Counted from the stretch's first letter, positions 42,239 through 50,867 are shown. The stretch: 64,000 nucleotides of DNA from Pseudomonas sp. GD04019 (GCF_029837695.1 NZ_JAOEEA010000001.1:310001-374000), one strand, 5' to 3'. Translations and numbers: made by a program. Notes: a model not told the origin generated them from the sequence alone.

Positions 42239-42442
42239 CTGAGCCCTCCTTCAGGGGTTAACCGATCCATGGAGGTGCCCCGATTCTAGCCATATGACCT
42301 GCAGGAGGGGGTGACGCAGTGCTTCGGAATATTGCAGAGCGCCTTGCGGAACCCGCAAGCGGAGCGTGAACCAGTTCAGGGATTCGCACGGAACTGGACA
42401 AGTGTGCTCGCAAAGGGAGCAGGCCATCACATTTGCTCGGCA

Positions 42443-42462
42443 GGCGATCTTTCAGGATCGCC
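42443..42462 (+). promoter_or_regulatory. Hairpin in the leader of the transglutaminase-like gene
   Basis: GGCGATC and GATCGCC pair perfectly around TTTCAG, with CTCG/CGAG extending the stem. It ends 36 bp before the ATG at 42499. It could be an mRNA leader structure or an operator. The rest of 42239-42498 shows nothing else. Confidence 0.4.
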
Positions 42463-42498
42463 CGAGTCCCGCCACCCCGGCGGCCGGAGCAGCCGCCC

Positions 42499-43179
42499 AT
42501 GCCCCTGCCTTCGCCCCATCGCCTTGTTCCGCGCCGCGCCTTGCTCGGCGCCTTGGGGCTATTGGTCGGCCTGGGTGGCACACCGAGCAACGCCGGCAAC
42601 ACCCAGCCCTCGGCGCTGGCCGAAGCGATCAGCAGCAATCGCCTGCAAGCCTGGCAGCAGTTGCTGGAGCAGCCCGCCAGCGGCGACGAGGCGCTTGTGC
42701 TGGAGCAGGTCAACCGCTTCGTCAACCGCAGCGTGCTGCATGGCGAGGATCTGGATGTGTGGGGCGAGGCCGACTACTGGGCCACGCCACGCGAGACCCT
42801 CGGCCTGGGCCGCGGCGATTGCGAGGACATCGCCATCGCCAAGTATTTCGGCCTGATCCAGCTGGGCGTGCCCAGCGCCAAGCTGCGCCTGACCTTCGTC
42901 AAATCCCTGGAGCTGAAGCGTGCGCACATGGTGCTGGCCTACTACGCCGACGAGCGCGCCGAACCGCTGATTCTCGACAACCTGCAGGCGCAGATCCTGC
43001 CGGCCCGCGAGCGCCGCGATCTGCTGCCGGTATACGCCTTCAACAACCACGGCATCTTCCTCGGCAGCGCGCCGCAGCGGCAGTCCAAGCAGTCACCGCA
43101 GTTGCTGTCGCGCTGGCAGGATGTCAGCGCGCGGGCGCTGGCCGAGGGCCTCTCGACCAACAACCCGCACGCCATCTAG
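42499..43179 (+). CDS. Transglutaminase-like cysteine protease (LapG family, DUF920)
   Basis: 226 residues from ATG 42499. Signal-like N-terminus (RALLGALGLLVGLGG). The catalytic triad of the bacterial transglutaminase-like cysteine proteases is intact: Cys108 in GRGDCEDIAIAKYF, His143 in RAHMVLAYY and Asp160 in LILDNL. LapG in this family cleaves the large adhesin LapA when c-di-GMP is low, under control of LapD. No lapD or adhesin gene is adjacent, so this is probably a paralogue. Its place in a surface-protein island with a diguanylate cyclase nearby is notable. Confidence 0.88.
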   Translation: MPLPSPHRLVPRRALLGALGLLVGLGGTPSNAGNTQPSALAEAISSNRLQAWQQLLEQPASGDEALVLEQVNRFVNRSVLHGEDLDVWGEADYWATPRETLGLGRGDCEDIAIAKYFGLIQLGVPSAKLRLTFVKSLELKRAHMVLAYYADERAEPLILDNLQAQILPARERRDLLPVYAFNNHGIFLGSAPQRQSKQSPQLLSRWQDVSARALAEGLSTNNPHAI

Positions 43180-44507
43180 CGCCTGGCGCCGCGCTCGTAG
43201 GCGCCCAGATCGCACACCGCCAGGTCATCGCCGTTACCATCGCGCGGCCGCGGGTAGCCACGCTGATCTACGGTCGGGCACGTACCGACACCTGCGTCCA
43301 GTGCCGGGCTGGCGGGAGGAAGGCTGAAAGTCGGCAAACCGGCGCTGTTGTCGGCCAGTGCATAGAGCACCTTGCCGTAGATGCTCTGATCATCGACATA
43401 AACAGCGGCTGGGCAATTGCCCGAATCGAGGCCGAGCAGCAGCCCGCTCGCCCGCTGGACGGTTGCGTCGTTGATGCAATTGCCGAACTGGTTGTCGACA
43501 ATCACGCTGTTGCGCATGTCCAACAGACCTCGGTTATGCAGCCCCACCGCCGCGTTATCGGCAATGGTGACGTGCAGCAACTTCATGCGCGGGGAGTAAT
43601 ACAGAAGATCGGTGGCGCCACCGTTGGCCACTGCAGAATAAAACCCGTACCTCGAACTGCTAGCCGCCACCGTGACATTGGACATCGTCAGTACGCCATA
43701 GACCGCATTGCGTACAGCGACGCCTTCGTCGCCATCGGCCCGGCTGTCCAGAATGGCCACCCGCGCCAGGCTGGCCTCACCCGTATTGAACAGGGCCGCC
43801 CCCGCGCTGATGCTGTTGGAGCTGATGACCGAATTGCCACGGAACAGGGTGTCACGCACGCTCAATGTGCCGGTATTGAACAGGGCACCGCCCTCAGCGC
43901 GGCCAAGATCATAATTGGCGATGCCGTTGCCCTCCAAAATGCTGTCGTAAAGCTCTAGCGTGCCCTGGTTGTATATCGCCCCACCACGGTGCTCAGCAAA
44001 CCACAGGTACCAGATACGCAGCCCCGTCAGCAGACTGCGACGCAGCACGACATGGCCGCGATTCTCGATACCGCCGCCATTCGAGGTGGTATAGCCGTTG
44101 CGCAATGTCACATCCTGCACATCCAGCGCCGCGCCGGCTTCCACCTCGAACAACCTGTCCATGCTTCCGCCGTCGATGATGGTATCCTCTCGAGTGACGC
44201 CCACCACGGTCAGATTGCCGGCGAGTACGTCGAGATCACCATTGACGTTCTGATCCTCGTCATAGACGTCACCGTCCACACCATATTCCGGTGGCAAGGA
44301 AAGCTGATAGGTACCGGCCCGCAGCACGATGCGATTGGTGCCACCCAACTGGTTGTTCACGCTAACGGCATCGCGCAACGAACAATGGGCATCGCAGATA
44401 CCATCGAACTCATCGTTGAAGCGGTTGACCTTCAGGTCCTGGGCCAGTACGGCATCAGAAAGCGCAAGAACAGACGCGCAGGCAAGCGCGGATATGGAGT
44501 AGCGCAT
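43176..44507 (-). CDS. CSLREA / right-handed beta-helix secreted protein, paralogue A
   Basis: 443 residues. Signal peptide (SALACASVLALSDAVLA). An N-terminal CSLREA-type domain (VNRFNDEFDGICDAHCSLRD) is followed by a long parallel beta-helix of repeats of the form 'GGA-x-NxGxLxVxxxxFxxN'. It ends in the choice-of-anchor Q motif CDLGAYERG with no PEP-CTERM, LPXTG or other anchor after it. The cysteines pair with conserved positions in the two paralogues upstream. Likely an exported surface or matrix protein. Its stop overlaps the stop of the transglutaminase-like gene. Confidence 0.8.
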   Translation of the reverse strand: MRYSISALACASVLALSDAVLAQDLKVNRFNDEFDGICDAHCSLRDAVSVNNQLGGTNRIVLRAGTYQLSLPPEYGVDGDVYDEDQNVNGDLDVLAGNLTVVGVTREDTIIDGGSMDRLFEVEAGAALDVQDVTLRNGYTTSNGGGIENRGHVVLRRSLLTGLRIWYLWFAEHRGGAIYNQGTLELYDSILEGNGIANYDLGRAEGGALFNTGTLSVRDTLFRGNSVISSNSISAGAALFNTGEASLARVAILDSRADGDEGVAVRNAVYGVLTMSNVTVAASSSRYGFYSAVANGGATDLLYYSPRMKLLHVTIADNAAVGLHNRGLLDMRNSVIVDNQFGNCINDATVQRASGLLLGLDSGNCPAAVYVDDQSIYGKVLYALADNSAGLPTFSLPPASPALDAGVGTCPTVDQRGYPRPRDGNGDDLAVCDLGAYERGARR

Positions 44508-44624
44508 GGCGGAGGCTCCAGATACGGGACGTTATTCGCGGACAACGCCCAGCTTCCGCAGACCTGTCACACAAGGGCGACGGATAACTTCTTAGGGGTG
44601 CGCAGGAACCCAGTCAAGACCGCT
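44508..44624 (-). promoter_or_regulatory. Promoter/leader of paralogue A, duplicated before paralogue B
   Basis: This 117 bp matches 46016-46132 at about 108 of 117 positions without a gap. It holds an imperfect palindrome GTTATTCGCGGACAAC at 44531-44546, and GGATAACTTCTTAGG further out. The conservation of palindrome, spacing and outer motif suggests a shared control signal. The remaining bases to 44683 show no gene. Confidence 0.6.
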
Positions 44625-44683
44625 CGTCCACCAGACCTCATCGCGGCGCCAGGGCCAGCACGCCCTGGCCGTGGCCTGAGCGC

Positions 44684-46015
44684 TCAGCGAACCTTCGAGC
44701 CGCGCTCGTAGGCGCCCAAGTCGCACACGGCTACTCCGTCACCGTCGCCATCCTGCGGCCGCGGGTATCCGCGCTGATCTACGGTCGGGCACGCGCCTAC
44801 ACCCGCATCCAGAGCCGGGCTGGCGGGAGGCAGGCTGAAGGTCGGCAAACCGACGCTGTTGTCGGTCAGTGCATAAAGCACTTTGCCGTAAATACTCTGA
44901 TCATCGACATAAACAGTTGCAGGGCAGTTGCTGGAGTCGGCGCCTAGCAGCAATCCGCGAGAAATTAGGCTCCCCGCGTTGACGCAGTTGCCCTCCCGGT
45001 TATCGATAAGCAGGCTGTTGCGCGCGGTCAAGCTGCCCTGGTTGTGCACCCCGACGGATAGATTATCCGCAACGGTCGCGTGAATCAGCTTCATCGAAGG
45101 AGTACCCGGATACATGGGATAGTCGCTCCCGTTGGCAATGGCGGCGAAGCTCTCCTTCCCAGCGAAGGGTGTCTCCGCCACGGTGACATTGGCTAGCGTC
45201 AGCGAGCCTTCGCCATCGTTGCGTATCGCCGCGCCCTGGCCGTCGCCACTGTTGCTGACGAAGGATGCCCGTATGACGCTGGCCACGCCGGTATTGAACA
45301 AGGCCCCGCCGATGCCAGTTTCGTCGTCGGTACTCACGCCATTGTCGACAAACAGCGTGTCTCGCACCTTGAGCGTGCCAGAGCTGAAGATGGCTCCGCC
45401 AAAAGCCCCACCGCTGTCTCCCGTTAGCACATAGTTGCTCTTGAATTGGCTGGCATACACCTCGAGTTGGCCACTGCTGAAGATTGCTCCTCCGCTCTGC
45501 TCACCGCCCCATGGATATCGGCAGCGGTTCTGGGTCAACAAGCTGTGGCGCACGGTCAGCTGGCCACGGTTTTCGATTGCCCCGCCGTCCTCGGAGGTCT
45601 CCCCGTTGCGCAGCGTGAGATCCGACACCGTCAGAGCAGCACCGGCCTCGACCTCGAACAGACGGTCGACCGCGCCACCGTCGATGATGCTGTCGCGACT
45701 GTCGGTGCCGACCAGGGTCAGAGAGCCGGCGAGCACATCGAGGTCACCATTGAGGTTCTGGTCCTCGTCGTACACCTCACCCTCCTCGCCGTAATCGGGG
45801 GGCAACGCCAGGGTGTAGGTGCCGACGGGCAGGAGGATGCGGTTGTCACCACCCAGCAGATTGCTGGCCGCGACGGCGTCACGCAGCGAACAATGGCTAT
45901 CGCAGATACCGTCGAACTCATCGTTGAAGCGGTTGACCTTAAGGTCCTGGGCCAGGACAACATCGGAAAGGGCAAAGACAGACGCGCAGGCAAGCGCGGA
46001 TATGGAGTAGCGCAT
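44684..46015 (-). CDS. CSLREA / right-handed beta-helix secreted protein, paralogue B
   Basis: 443 residues, the same length as paralogue A and closely similar at both ends: signal peptide, ICDSHCSLRDAV, DDQSIYGKVLYAL, and CDLGAYERGSKVR. The middle beta-helix rungs have diverged, for example at DGGAIENRGQLTVRHSLLTQ. The start has the same leader as A. Highest similarity at the termini with a divergent centre suggests diversification of an exposed surface or gene conversion at the ends. Confidence 0.8.
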   Translation of the reverse strand: MRYSISALACASVFALSDVVLAQDLKVNRFNDEFDGICDSHCSLRDAVAASNLLGGDNRILLPVGTYTLALPPDYGEEGEVYDEDQNLNGDLDVLAGSLTLVGTDSRDSIIDGGAVDRLFEVEAGAALTVSDLTLRNGETSEDGGAIENRGQLTVRHSLLTQNRCRYPWGGEQSGGAIFSSGQLEVYASQFKSNYVLTGDSGGAFGGAIFSSGTLKVRDTLFVDNGVSTDDETGIGGALFNTGVASVIRASFVSNSGDGQGAAIRNDGEGSLTLANVTVAETPFAGKESFAAIANGSDYPMYPGTPSMKLIHATVADNLSVGVHNQGSLTARNSLLIDNREGNCVNAGSLISRGLLLGADSSNCPATVYVDDQSIYGKVLYALTDNSVGLPTFSLPPASPALDAGVGACPTVDQRGYPRPQDGDGDGVAVCDLGAYERGSKVR

Positions 46016-46132
46016 GGCGGAGGCTCCGGATACGGGACGTTATTCGCGGACAACGCCCAGCTTCCGCAGACCTGTCGCACATGGGCGACGGATAACTTCT
46101 TAGGAGTGCATAGTCCCCCAGTCAAGACCGCT
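46016..46132 (-). promoter_or_regulatory. Promoter/leader of paralogue B, duplicate of 44508-44624
   Basis: Same length and order as the leader of paralogue A, with palindrome GTTATTCGCGGACAAC at 46039-46054. The duplication ends near CCAGTCAAGACCGCT, after which the two intergenic regions part. Confidence 0.6.
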
Positions 46133-46157
46133 TATCTGCCAGGCCTCAGCACGGTGC

Positions 46158-46221
46158 CCAGGGGCTGGCCGCCATTCGGTCTTCAGCGCCAGCTCGGGGT
46201 GCTCCTCGCCCACCACCCGCT
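46158..46221 (-). pseudogene. Relic of recJ coding sequence (about 64 bp)
   Basis: Positions 46158-46221 align with recJ 47829-47894 with about 5 substitutions and one 2-bp deletion. In translation, RVVGEEHPELALKTEW corresponds to RecJ RVVGEKHLKLVLKTEC. The 2-bp deletion breaks the frame. It begins exactly at the stop codon of paralogue C, so it looks like the scar of a tandem duplication that carried a piece of the neighbouring recJ. Confidence 0.8.
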
Positions 46222-47558
46222 CAGCGAACCTTCGAGCCGCGCTCGTAGGCGCCCAGGTCGCACCCGACCACTCCATCCCCATTGCCATCCTGCGGCCGCG
46301 GGTAGCCGCGCTGGTCGACCTGCGGGCAAAGACCGACACCGGCATCCAGCGCCGGGCTGACCGGCGGCAGACTGAAGGTGGGCAAGCCCGCACCGTTGTC
46401 ACTAAGTGCATACAGAACCCTGCCGTAGATGGCCTGCTCGTCGACATACAGGTCCGCCGGGCAGTTGCCCGAGTCGCTGCCGAGCAGCAGGCCGGCGGAA
46501 CGCACGATGGTTCCGTAGTTGATGCAGTTGTTCTGCGGGTTGTCGACGATCACGCTGTTGCGCAGTTCGAGGAAGCCGTCGTTATACAACCCCACCTGCC
46601 CATTGCCGGCGATGGTGACATTCAGCAGCTTGAGGCGCGGGCTACCGGGGTAGGCCCAGTGGTCCGAGCCGTTGGACACCGCCGCATCCGTCTCGGACTC
46701 CTGGCTGCCGCTGCCCGTGATCGTGGCGTTGGACAGGGTCAGCACGCCGTTGCCATCGTTGCGCACCGCGGTGCCCGGGCCGTCGCCCCTGCTGCCCAGA
46801 ATCGCCACGCGGGCCATGCTGGCCTCGCCGGTATTGAACACCGCCGCGCCGAAGCCGGTAACGTCATCGGTGTCCACCACGTTGTTCTCAAACAGGCTAT
46901 CGCGCACCTGCAGCCGGCCGGCGTTGAACAGCGCGCCACCCTGGGCGCTGCCGCTGTCATTGATGTTGATGACGTTGTGTTGAAAGAGGCTGTCGTAGAC
47001 CACCAGCGTGCCTTCGTTGTAAATCGCGCCGCCGTAGTGCTGACCATCCCACTGGTAGGAGATCAGGTTGTCGGCCAGGCGGCTGCGCCGCACGATGAGC
47101 TGGCCGCGGTTCTCGATGGCTCCACCGTGGGTCGAGGTGAAGCCGTTGCGCAGGGTGAGGTCATCGGCATACAGCACGGCCCCGGCAGCAACCTCGAACA
47201 GCCGATCGATGCGGCCACCGTCGACAATGCTGCCGTCTCGCCCGGCGCCCACCAGAATGACGCTGCCGACAATCACATCGAGGTCGCCGTTGAGATTCTC
47301 ATCCTCGTCGTAGACCTCCCCCTCCTCCCCATACTCCGGCGGCAGGGACAGCTGAAACGTGCCCGCCGGCAGCAGAATGCGGTTGGGCCCCTGGCCCGTC
47401 TGGTTGTGCGCGCTGATCGCGTCACGCAGCGAGCAGTGGGCATCACAGACGCCATCGAACTGATCATCAAGACGGTTGACCCGAAAATCATGGGCCAGTG
47501 CGGAGTCGGCAAGAGCAAGAACGGATGCGCAGGCAAGCGCGAACGGGACATGACGCAT
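46221..47558 (-). CDS. CSLREA / right-handed beta-helix secreted protein, paralogue C
   Basis: 445 residues from ATG 47558 (signal peptide FALACASVLALADSALAHD). Same architecture as A and B: CDAHCSLRDAISAHN, beta-helix rungs such as GGALFNAGRLQVRDSLFENN, and C-terminus CDLGAYERGSKVR. It is the most divergent at its N-terminus and leader and lies next to recJ, so it may be closest to the ancestral copy. A longer frame to 47621 is open, but ATG 47558 aligns with the starts of A and B. Confidence 0.8.
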   Translation of the reverse strand: MRHVPFALACASVLALADSALAHDFRVNRLDDQFDGVCDAHCSLRDAISAHNQTGQGPNRILLPAGTFQLSLPPEYGEEGEVYDEDENLNGDLDVIVGSVILVGAGRDGSIVDGGRIDRLFEVAAGAVLYADDLTLRNGFTSTHGGAIENRGQLIVRRSRLADNLISYQWDGQHYGGAIYNEGTLVVYDSLFQHNVININDSGSAQGGALFNAGRLQVRDSLFENNVVDTDDVTGFGAAVFNTGEASMARVAILGSRGDGPGTAVRNDGNGVLTLSNATITGSGSQESETDAAVSNGSDHWAYPGSPRLKLLNVTIAGNGQVGLYNDGFLELRNSVIVDNPQNNCINYGTIVRSAGLLLGSDSGNCPADLYVDEQAIYGRVLYALSDNGAGLPTFSLPPVSPALDAGVGLCPQVDQRGYPRPQDGNGDGVVGCDLGAYERGSKVR

Positions 47559-47580
47559 GGCGGAACCCCCATGGGCAGAC

Positions 47581-47595
47581 GTTATCGCGGATAAC
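47581..47595 (-). promoter_or_regulatory. Palindrome GTTATC-GCG-GATAAC upstream of paralogue C
   Basis: Perfect 6-bp arms, 22 bp before the ATG. It corresponds in position to the imperfect palindromes before paralogues A and B, so it is a candidate operator common to the array. Confidence 0.5.
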
Positions 47596-47685
47596 GCCCG
47601 GCTTCCGCTCCAGCGCCGCATCGTAGCGGCGCATTAACCTTTAGAAGCCCACCCCGGTAGCGTCAACGCCACTCATCCGGTCAGC

Positions 47686-49401
47686 TCAACGCGGAGCCAG
47701 ATGCGCCACCATCAGCTGCACGCTCTCGCGGCCTTGGTATTCGTTGACGTCCAGCTTGTAGGCCAGCTCCACCCAGCGCACGTTGGGGTTGGGCCAGGTG
47801 TCGCGGTCGACGTTGAAGGCGATGCCGTCCAGGGTCTGGCCGCCACATTCGGTCTTCAGCACCAGCTTGAGGTGCTTCTCGCCCACCACCCGCTGATTGA
47901 CGATCTGGAACACGCCGTGGAACAGCGGCTCGGGGAAATGCTGCCCCCAGGGCCCGGCATGGCGCAGGGCCTTGGCCAGCTCCAGGTGGAACTCCTCGAC
48001 GCCCAGCTGGCCGTCGGAGAGCAGGCGGCCGGTGAGATCGTCCTCGCTCAGCTGGCGGCGCACCTCGGCGTCGAAGGCGGCTGCGAAGGCGCCGTAGTTC
48101 TCCTGCGGCAGCGACAGGCCGGCGGCCATGGCGTGGCCGCCGAACTTGCTGATCAGCCCCGGATGCCTGGCCGCGACCGCGTCCAGCGCATCGCGGATAT
48201 GCAGCCCCGGCACCGAGCGCGCCGAGCCCTTGAGCAGGCCGTCACCGGCGTCGGCGAAGGCGATGGCCGGGCGGTGGTAACGCTCCTTCAGGCGCGAGGC
48301 GAGGATGCCGATCACGCCCTGGTGCCAGTCCGCCTCGAACAGGCACAGGCCGAACGGCATGTCCTCGACGTTCATGTCCTTGAGCTGGGCCAGCGCCTCG
48401 CGCTGCATGCCCTGCTCGATGGCCTTGCGGTCCTTGTTCAGGTCGTCGAGCTGCTGAGCCATGTCGCGCACCAGCGCCTCGTCGTCGCACAGCAGGCACT
48501 CGATGCCCAGGCTCATGTCATCCAGGCGCCCGGCGGCATTCAGGCGTGGCCCGAGGATGAAGCCGAGGTCGGTGGAGCTGATGCGCCCATGCTGCCGCCC
48601 CGCCACTTCGAGGATCGCCCGCAGCCCCGGCCGCGCCCGGCCGGCGCGGATACGCGCCAGCCCCTGATGGACCAGGATGCGGTTGTTGGCGTCCAGCGGC
48701 ACCACGTCGGCCACGCTGCCCAGGGCCACCAGGTCGAGCAGCTCGCCCAGATTCGGCTCGGCTGCGCCGCGGCTGGCAAACCAGCCGATCTCGCGCAGCT
48801 TGGCGCGCAGGGCCAGCAGCACATAGAACATCACCCCGACCCCGGCCAGGGACTTGCTCGGGAAATCGCAGCCCGGCTGGTTGGGATTGACGATGGCGTC
48901 CGCCGCCGGCAATTCAGGCCCCGGCAGGTGATGGTCGGTGACCAGCACCTTGAGCCCGGCGGCCTTGGCCGCGGCCACGCCCTCGACGCTGGAGATGCCG
49001 TTGTCCACGGTCAGCAGCAGATCGGGTTGACGCTGCAGGGCCACGGCGACGATTTCCGGCGTCAGGCCGTAGCCGTACTCGAAACGGTTGGGCACCAGGT
49101 AATCGACATGGGCCGCGCCGAGCATGCGCAGGCCGAGCACGCCGACCGAGCTGGCGGTGGCGCCGTCGGCATCGAAGTCGCCGACGATCAGGATGCGCTG
49201 GCGTTGCTCCAACGCCTGCACCAGCAGTTCCACCGCGTCGTCCATGCCCTTCAACTGCTGGTACGGAATCAGCCGCGCCAGGCCCTTGTCCAGCTCGGCG
49301 GCGGACTGCACACCCCGGGAGGCGTACAGGCGGGTCAGCAAAGGCGGCAGATCGCCCAGGTCGGGCAGGTTTTCGGGCAAGGGGCGAAGATCGATGCGCA
49401 T
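47686..49401 (-). CDS. recJ: Single-stranded-DNA-specific exonuclease RecJ
   Basis: 571 residues. DHH-family motifs: VGDFDADGATASS (motif I), DNGISS, VTDHHLPG (motif III DHH), GVMFYVLLALR, and the DHHA1 domain with GGHAMAAGLSL near residue 430. 5'-3' single-strand exonuclease for recombination and mismatch repair. Normal length. A short copy of its 3' coding region occurs at 46158-46221. It is the last housekeeping gene before the variable surface island. Confidence 0.97.
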   Translation of the reverse strand: MRIDLRPLPENLPDLGDLPPLLTRLYASRGVQSAAELDKGLARLIPYQQLKGMDDAVELLVQALEQRQRILIVGDFDADGATASSVGVLGLRMLGAAHVDYLVPNRFEYGYGLTPEIVAVALQRQPDLLLTVDNGISSVEGVAAAKAAGLKVLVTDHHLPGPELPAADAIVNPNQPGCDFPSKSLAGVGVMFYVLLALRAKLREIGWFASRGAAEPNLGELLDLVALGSVADVVPLDANNRILVHQGLARIRAGRARPGLRAILEVAGRQHGRISSTDLGFILGPRLNAAGRLDDMSLGIECLLCDDEALVRDMAQQLDDLNKDRKAIEQGMQREALAQLKDMNVEDMPFGLCLFEADWHQGVIGILASRLKERYHRPAIAFADAGDGLLKGSARSVPGLHIRDALDAVAARHPGLISKFGGHAMAAGLSLPQENYGAFAAAFDAEVRRQLSEDDLTGRLLSDGQLGVEEFHLELAKALRHAGPWGQHFPEPLFHGVFQIVNQRVVGEKHLKLVLKTECGGQTLDGIAFNVDRDTWPNPNVRWVELAYKLDVNEYQGRESVQLMVAHLAPR

Positions 49402-49452
49402 GGGTATTCCGGTTGTTCTGCTAGGCGGCCCAATAGCGGCGCGGAAGACTCC

Positions 49453-49547
49453 CTCTCCCTTTGGGAGAGGGCTGGGGTGAGGGTGTTACGGGCAGCTCGG
49501 AGCCGCCGGATAGTCCCTCACCCCTGGCCCCTCTCCCAAAGGGAGAG
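49453..49547. repeat. Long inverted repeat, 'CTCTCCCTTTGGGAGAGG' type
   Basis: About 31-33 bp arms, near-perfect (one small bulge), at 49453-49483 and about 49515-49547. Each arm itself contains the small palindrome CTCCCTTTGGGAG. This is a widespread proteobacterial intergenic repeat. It sits between yaeQ and recJ and may terminate or process the long operon upstream. Confidence 0.85.
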
Positions 49548-49555
49548 CGGAAAGA

Positions 49556-50095
49556 TCAACGCTCGCCGTGCAGCCACTCCAGCGGGATCTCGTGCTGGCC
49601 ACGCTCGTCGGTAACGTAGAGCAGACCGTCGCTGATCATCACGCTCCAGCTCACCGAACGCGGCAGGTCGCGGGCCAGGTGCTCCAGGGCCTCCTGGTCC
49701 ACGCCGACCACGTTGATGTTCTTCAGGCTACGCACGCCATCGAGCACCTTGTTCTGCCACACCCGCAGGCTGCCATAGGCCACCAGGCTGAAACGCTCGG
49801 TGCGGCGCGAGCACCAGGTGATGCGCTCGGCATCCGGCTGGCCGACTTCGATCCAGTGCAGCACGCGGTCGTCCAGGCTCTTCTCCCACAGCGCCGGCTC
49901 GTCGACGTCGGACAGGCCGCGACCGAAAGCCAGCTGCTCGTGGTACCACAGCGCATAGGCGATCAGCCGCACACACAGACGCTCCTCGGTCTCCGAGGGA
50001 TGCTTGGCCACGGTGAAGCGCAGGTTCTCGTAGACGTTGCGGTCGATGTCGGTGAGGTTCAGTTCGACTTTATAGGGCGTGGCTTGCAGGGCCAT
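49556..50095 (-). CDS. YaeQ family protein
   Basis: 179 residues. The YaeQ fold (PD-(D/E)XK nuclease-like by known structure) with VAKHPSETEERLCVRLIAYALWY, WEKSLDDRVLHWIEVGQPD and LEWLHGE. E. coli YaeQ was once linked to RfaH suppression; its true role is unknown. It lies downstream of the phospholipase-D-like gene, 72 bp away. Confidence 0.9.
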   Translation of the reverse strand: MALQATPYKVELNLTDIDRNVYENLRFTVAKHPSETEERLCVRLIAYALWYHEQLAFGRGLSDVDEPALWEKSLDDRVLHWIEVGQPDAERITWCSRRTERFSLVAYGSLRVWQNKVLDGVRSLKNINVVGVDQEALEHLARDLPRSVSWSVMISDGLLYVTDERGQHEIPLEWLHGER

Positions 50096-50167
50096 GGGCG
50101 GGCTTCTTGGCTGGCGGGAAAGGCGGCAAGTCTACCCGAAAGGCCGACTCGCCACGAACCCGGCCGC

Positions 50168-50857
50168 TCAGCGGGAGAAGCGTGCCCAGAGCTGCTCGAA
50201 CTCCGCCGCATAGGCCGCTACCAGCTGCGGGTGATCGGTCACCATCAGGTTCTCCTCGTTGCTGGTGCTGGCGCTACGGGTCCAGTTGAAGCTGCCGTTG
50301 AGCAGCAGGCGGCCATCGAACAGGGCGAACTTGTGGTGCATGTGGAAGGGGCTGTCGTCGATGCGCAGCGGTACGCCTTGGGCGAGCAGCTGCTGGATGT
50401 CGCTGCCCTCGTCGAACTGCTTTTCGTTGTCGCTGATCACCCGCACCGCCACGCCACGGCGATGACAGGCGACGATCTCCTCGCTGAGGCGATCGTCGGA
50501 AATGGTGTAGATGCAGATATCCACGCTGCTGCGCGCCTGGCGGCACAGCTCGCGGATCTTGCGCAGGCAGTCCTCGCCGGGGCTGAAGTGGGCGCTGGCC
50601 ACGGCCGGGCGCGGCGGCGCACTGGCGGCGTCGAGGGTCTTGATCACCTGCTCCAGCCATTTCAAAGCCGGCAGCAGATTGGCCGTGTCTGTCAGCGCCA
50701 GGTCGCGCACCAGGTCGAAGGCGCGGTTGCGCAGGTAACGGATCTGGTCCGGCCCCAGGTCGCTGCCGAGCTGGCGCAATTCGTCGCGCTCCTCGTTGCT
50801 CAGCTTGAGATCGACCAGGCTGTCGCGCAGTTGCTGGTCGAGACGGGCAAAGTCCAT
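50168..50857 (-). CDS. Phospholipase-D-like protein with a single HKD motif
   Basis: 229 residues. A helical N-terminal region (1-90) precedes one PLD half-domain: IYTISDDRLSEEIVACHRRG and His174-x-Lys176-x4-Asp181 (HHKFALFD), then GSFNWTRSA and NEENLMV. One HKD implies a homodimer, as in Nuc or mitochondrial PLD, which act on nucleic acids or cardiolipin. No signal peptide. It starts 10 nt after the rhomboid stop, placing it in the ATPase/flotillin operon; a membrane-lipid or nucleic-acid role is open. Confidence 0.88.
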   Translation of the reverse strand: MDFARLDQQLRDSLVDLKLSNEERDELRQLGSDLGPDQIRYLRNRAFDLVRDLALTDTANLLPALKWLEQVIKTLDAASAPPRPAVASAHFSPGEDCLRKIRELCRQARSSVDICIYTISDDRLSEEIVACHRRGVAVRVISDNEKQFDEGSDIQQLLAQGVPLRIDDSPFHMHHKFALFDGRLLLNGSFNWTRSASTSNEENLMVTDHPQLVAAYAAEFEQLWARFSR

Positions 50858-50867
50858 TTCCGTATCC

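Noticed and set aside
43176..47558. CRISPR-like or satellite array in the CSLREA region
   Set aside because: The repetition is of whole coding genes and of beta-helix rungs, without short equal repeats and spacers.
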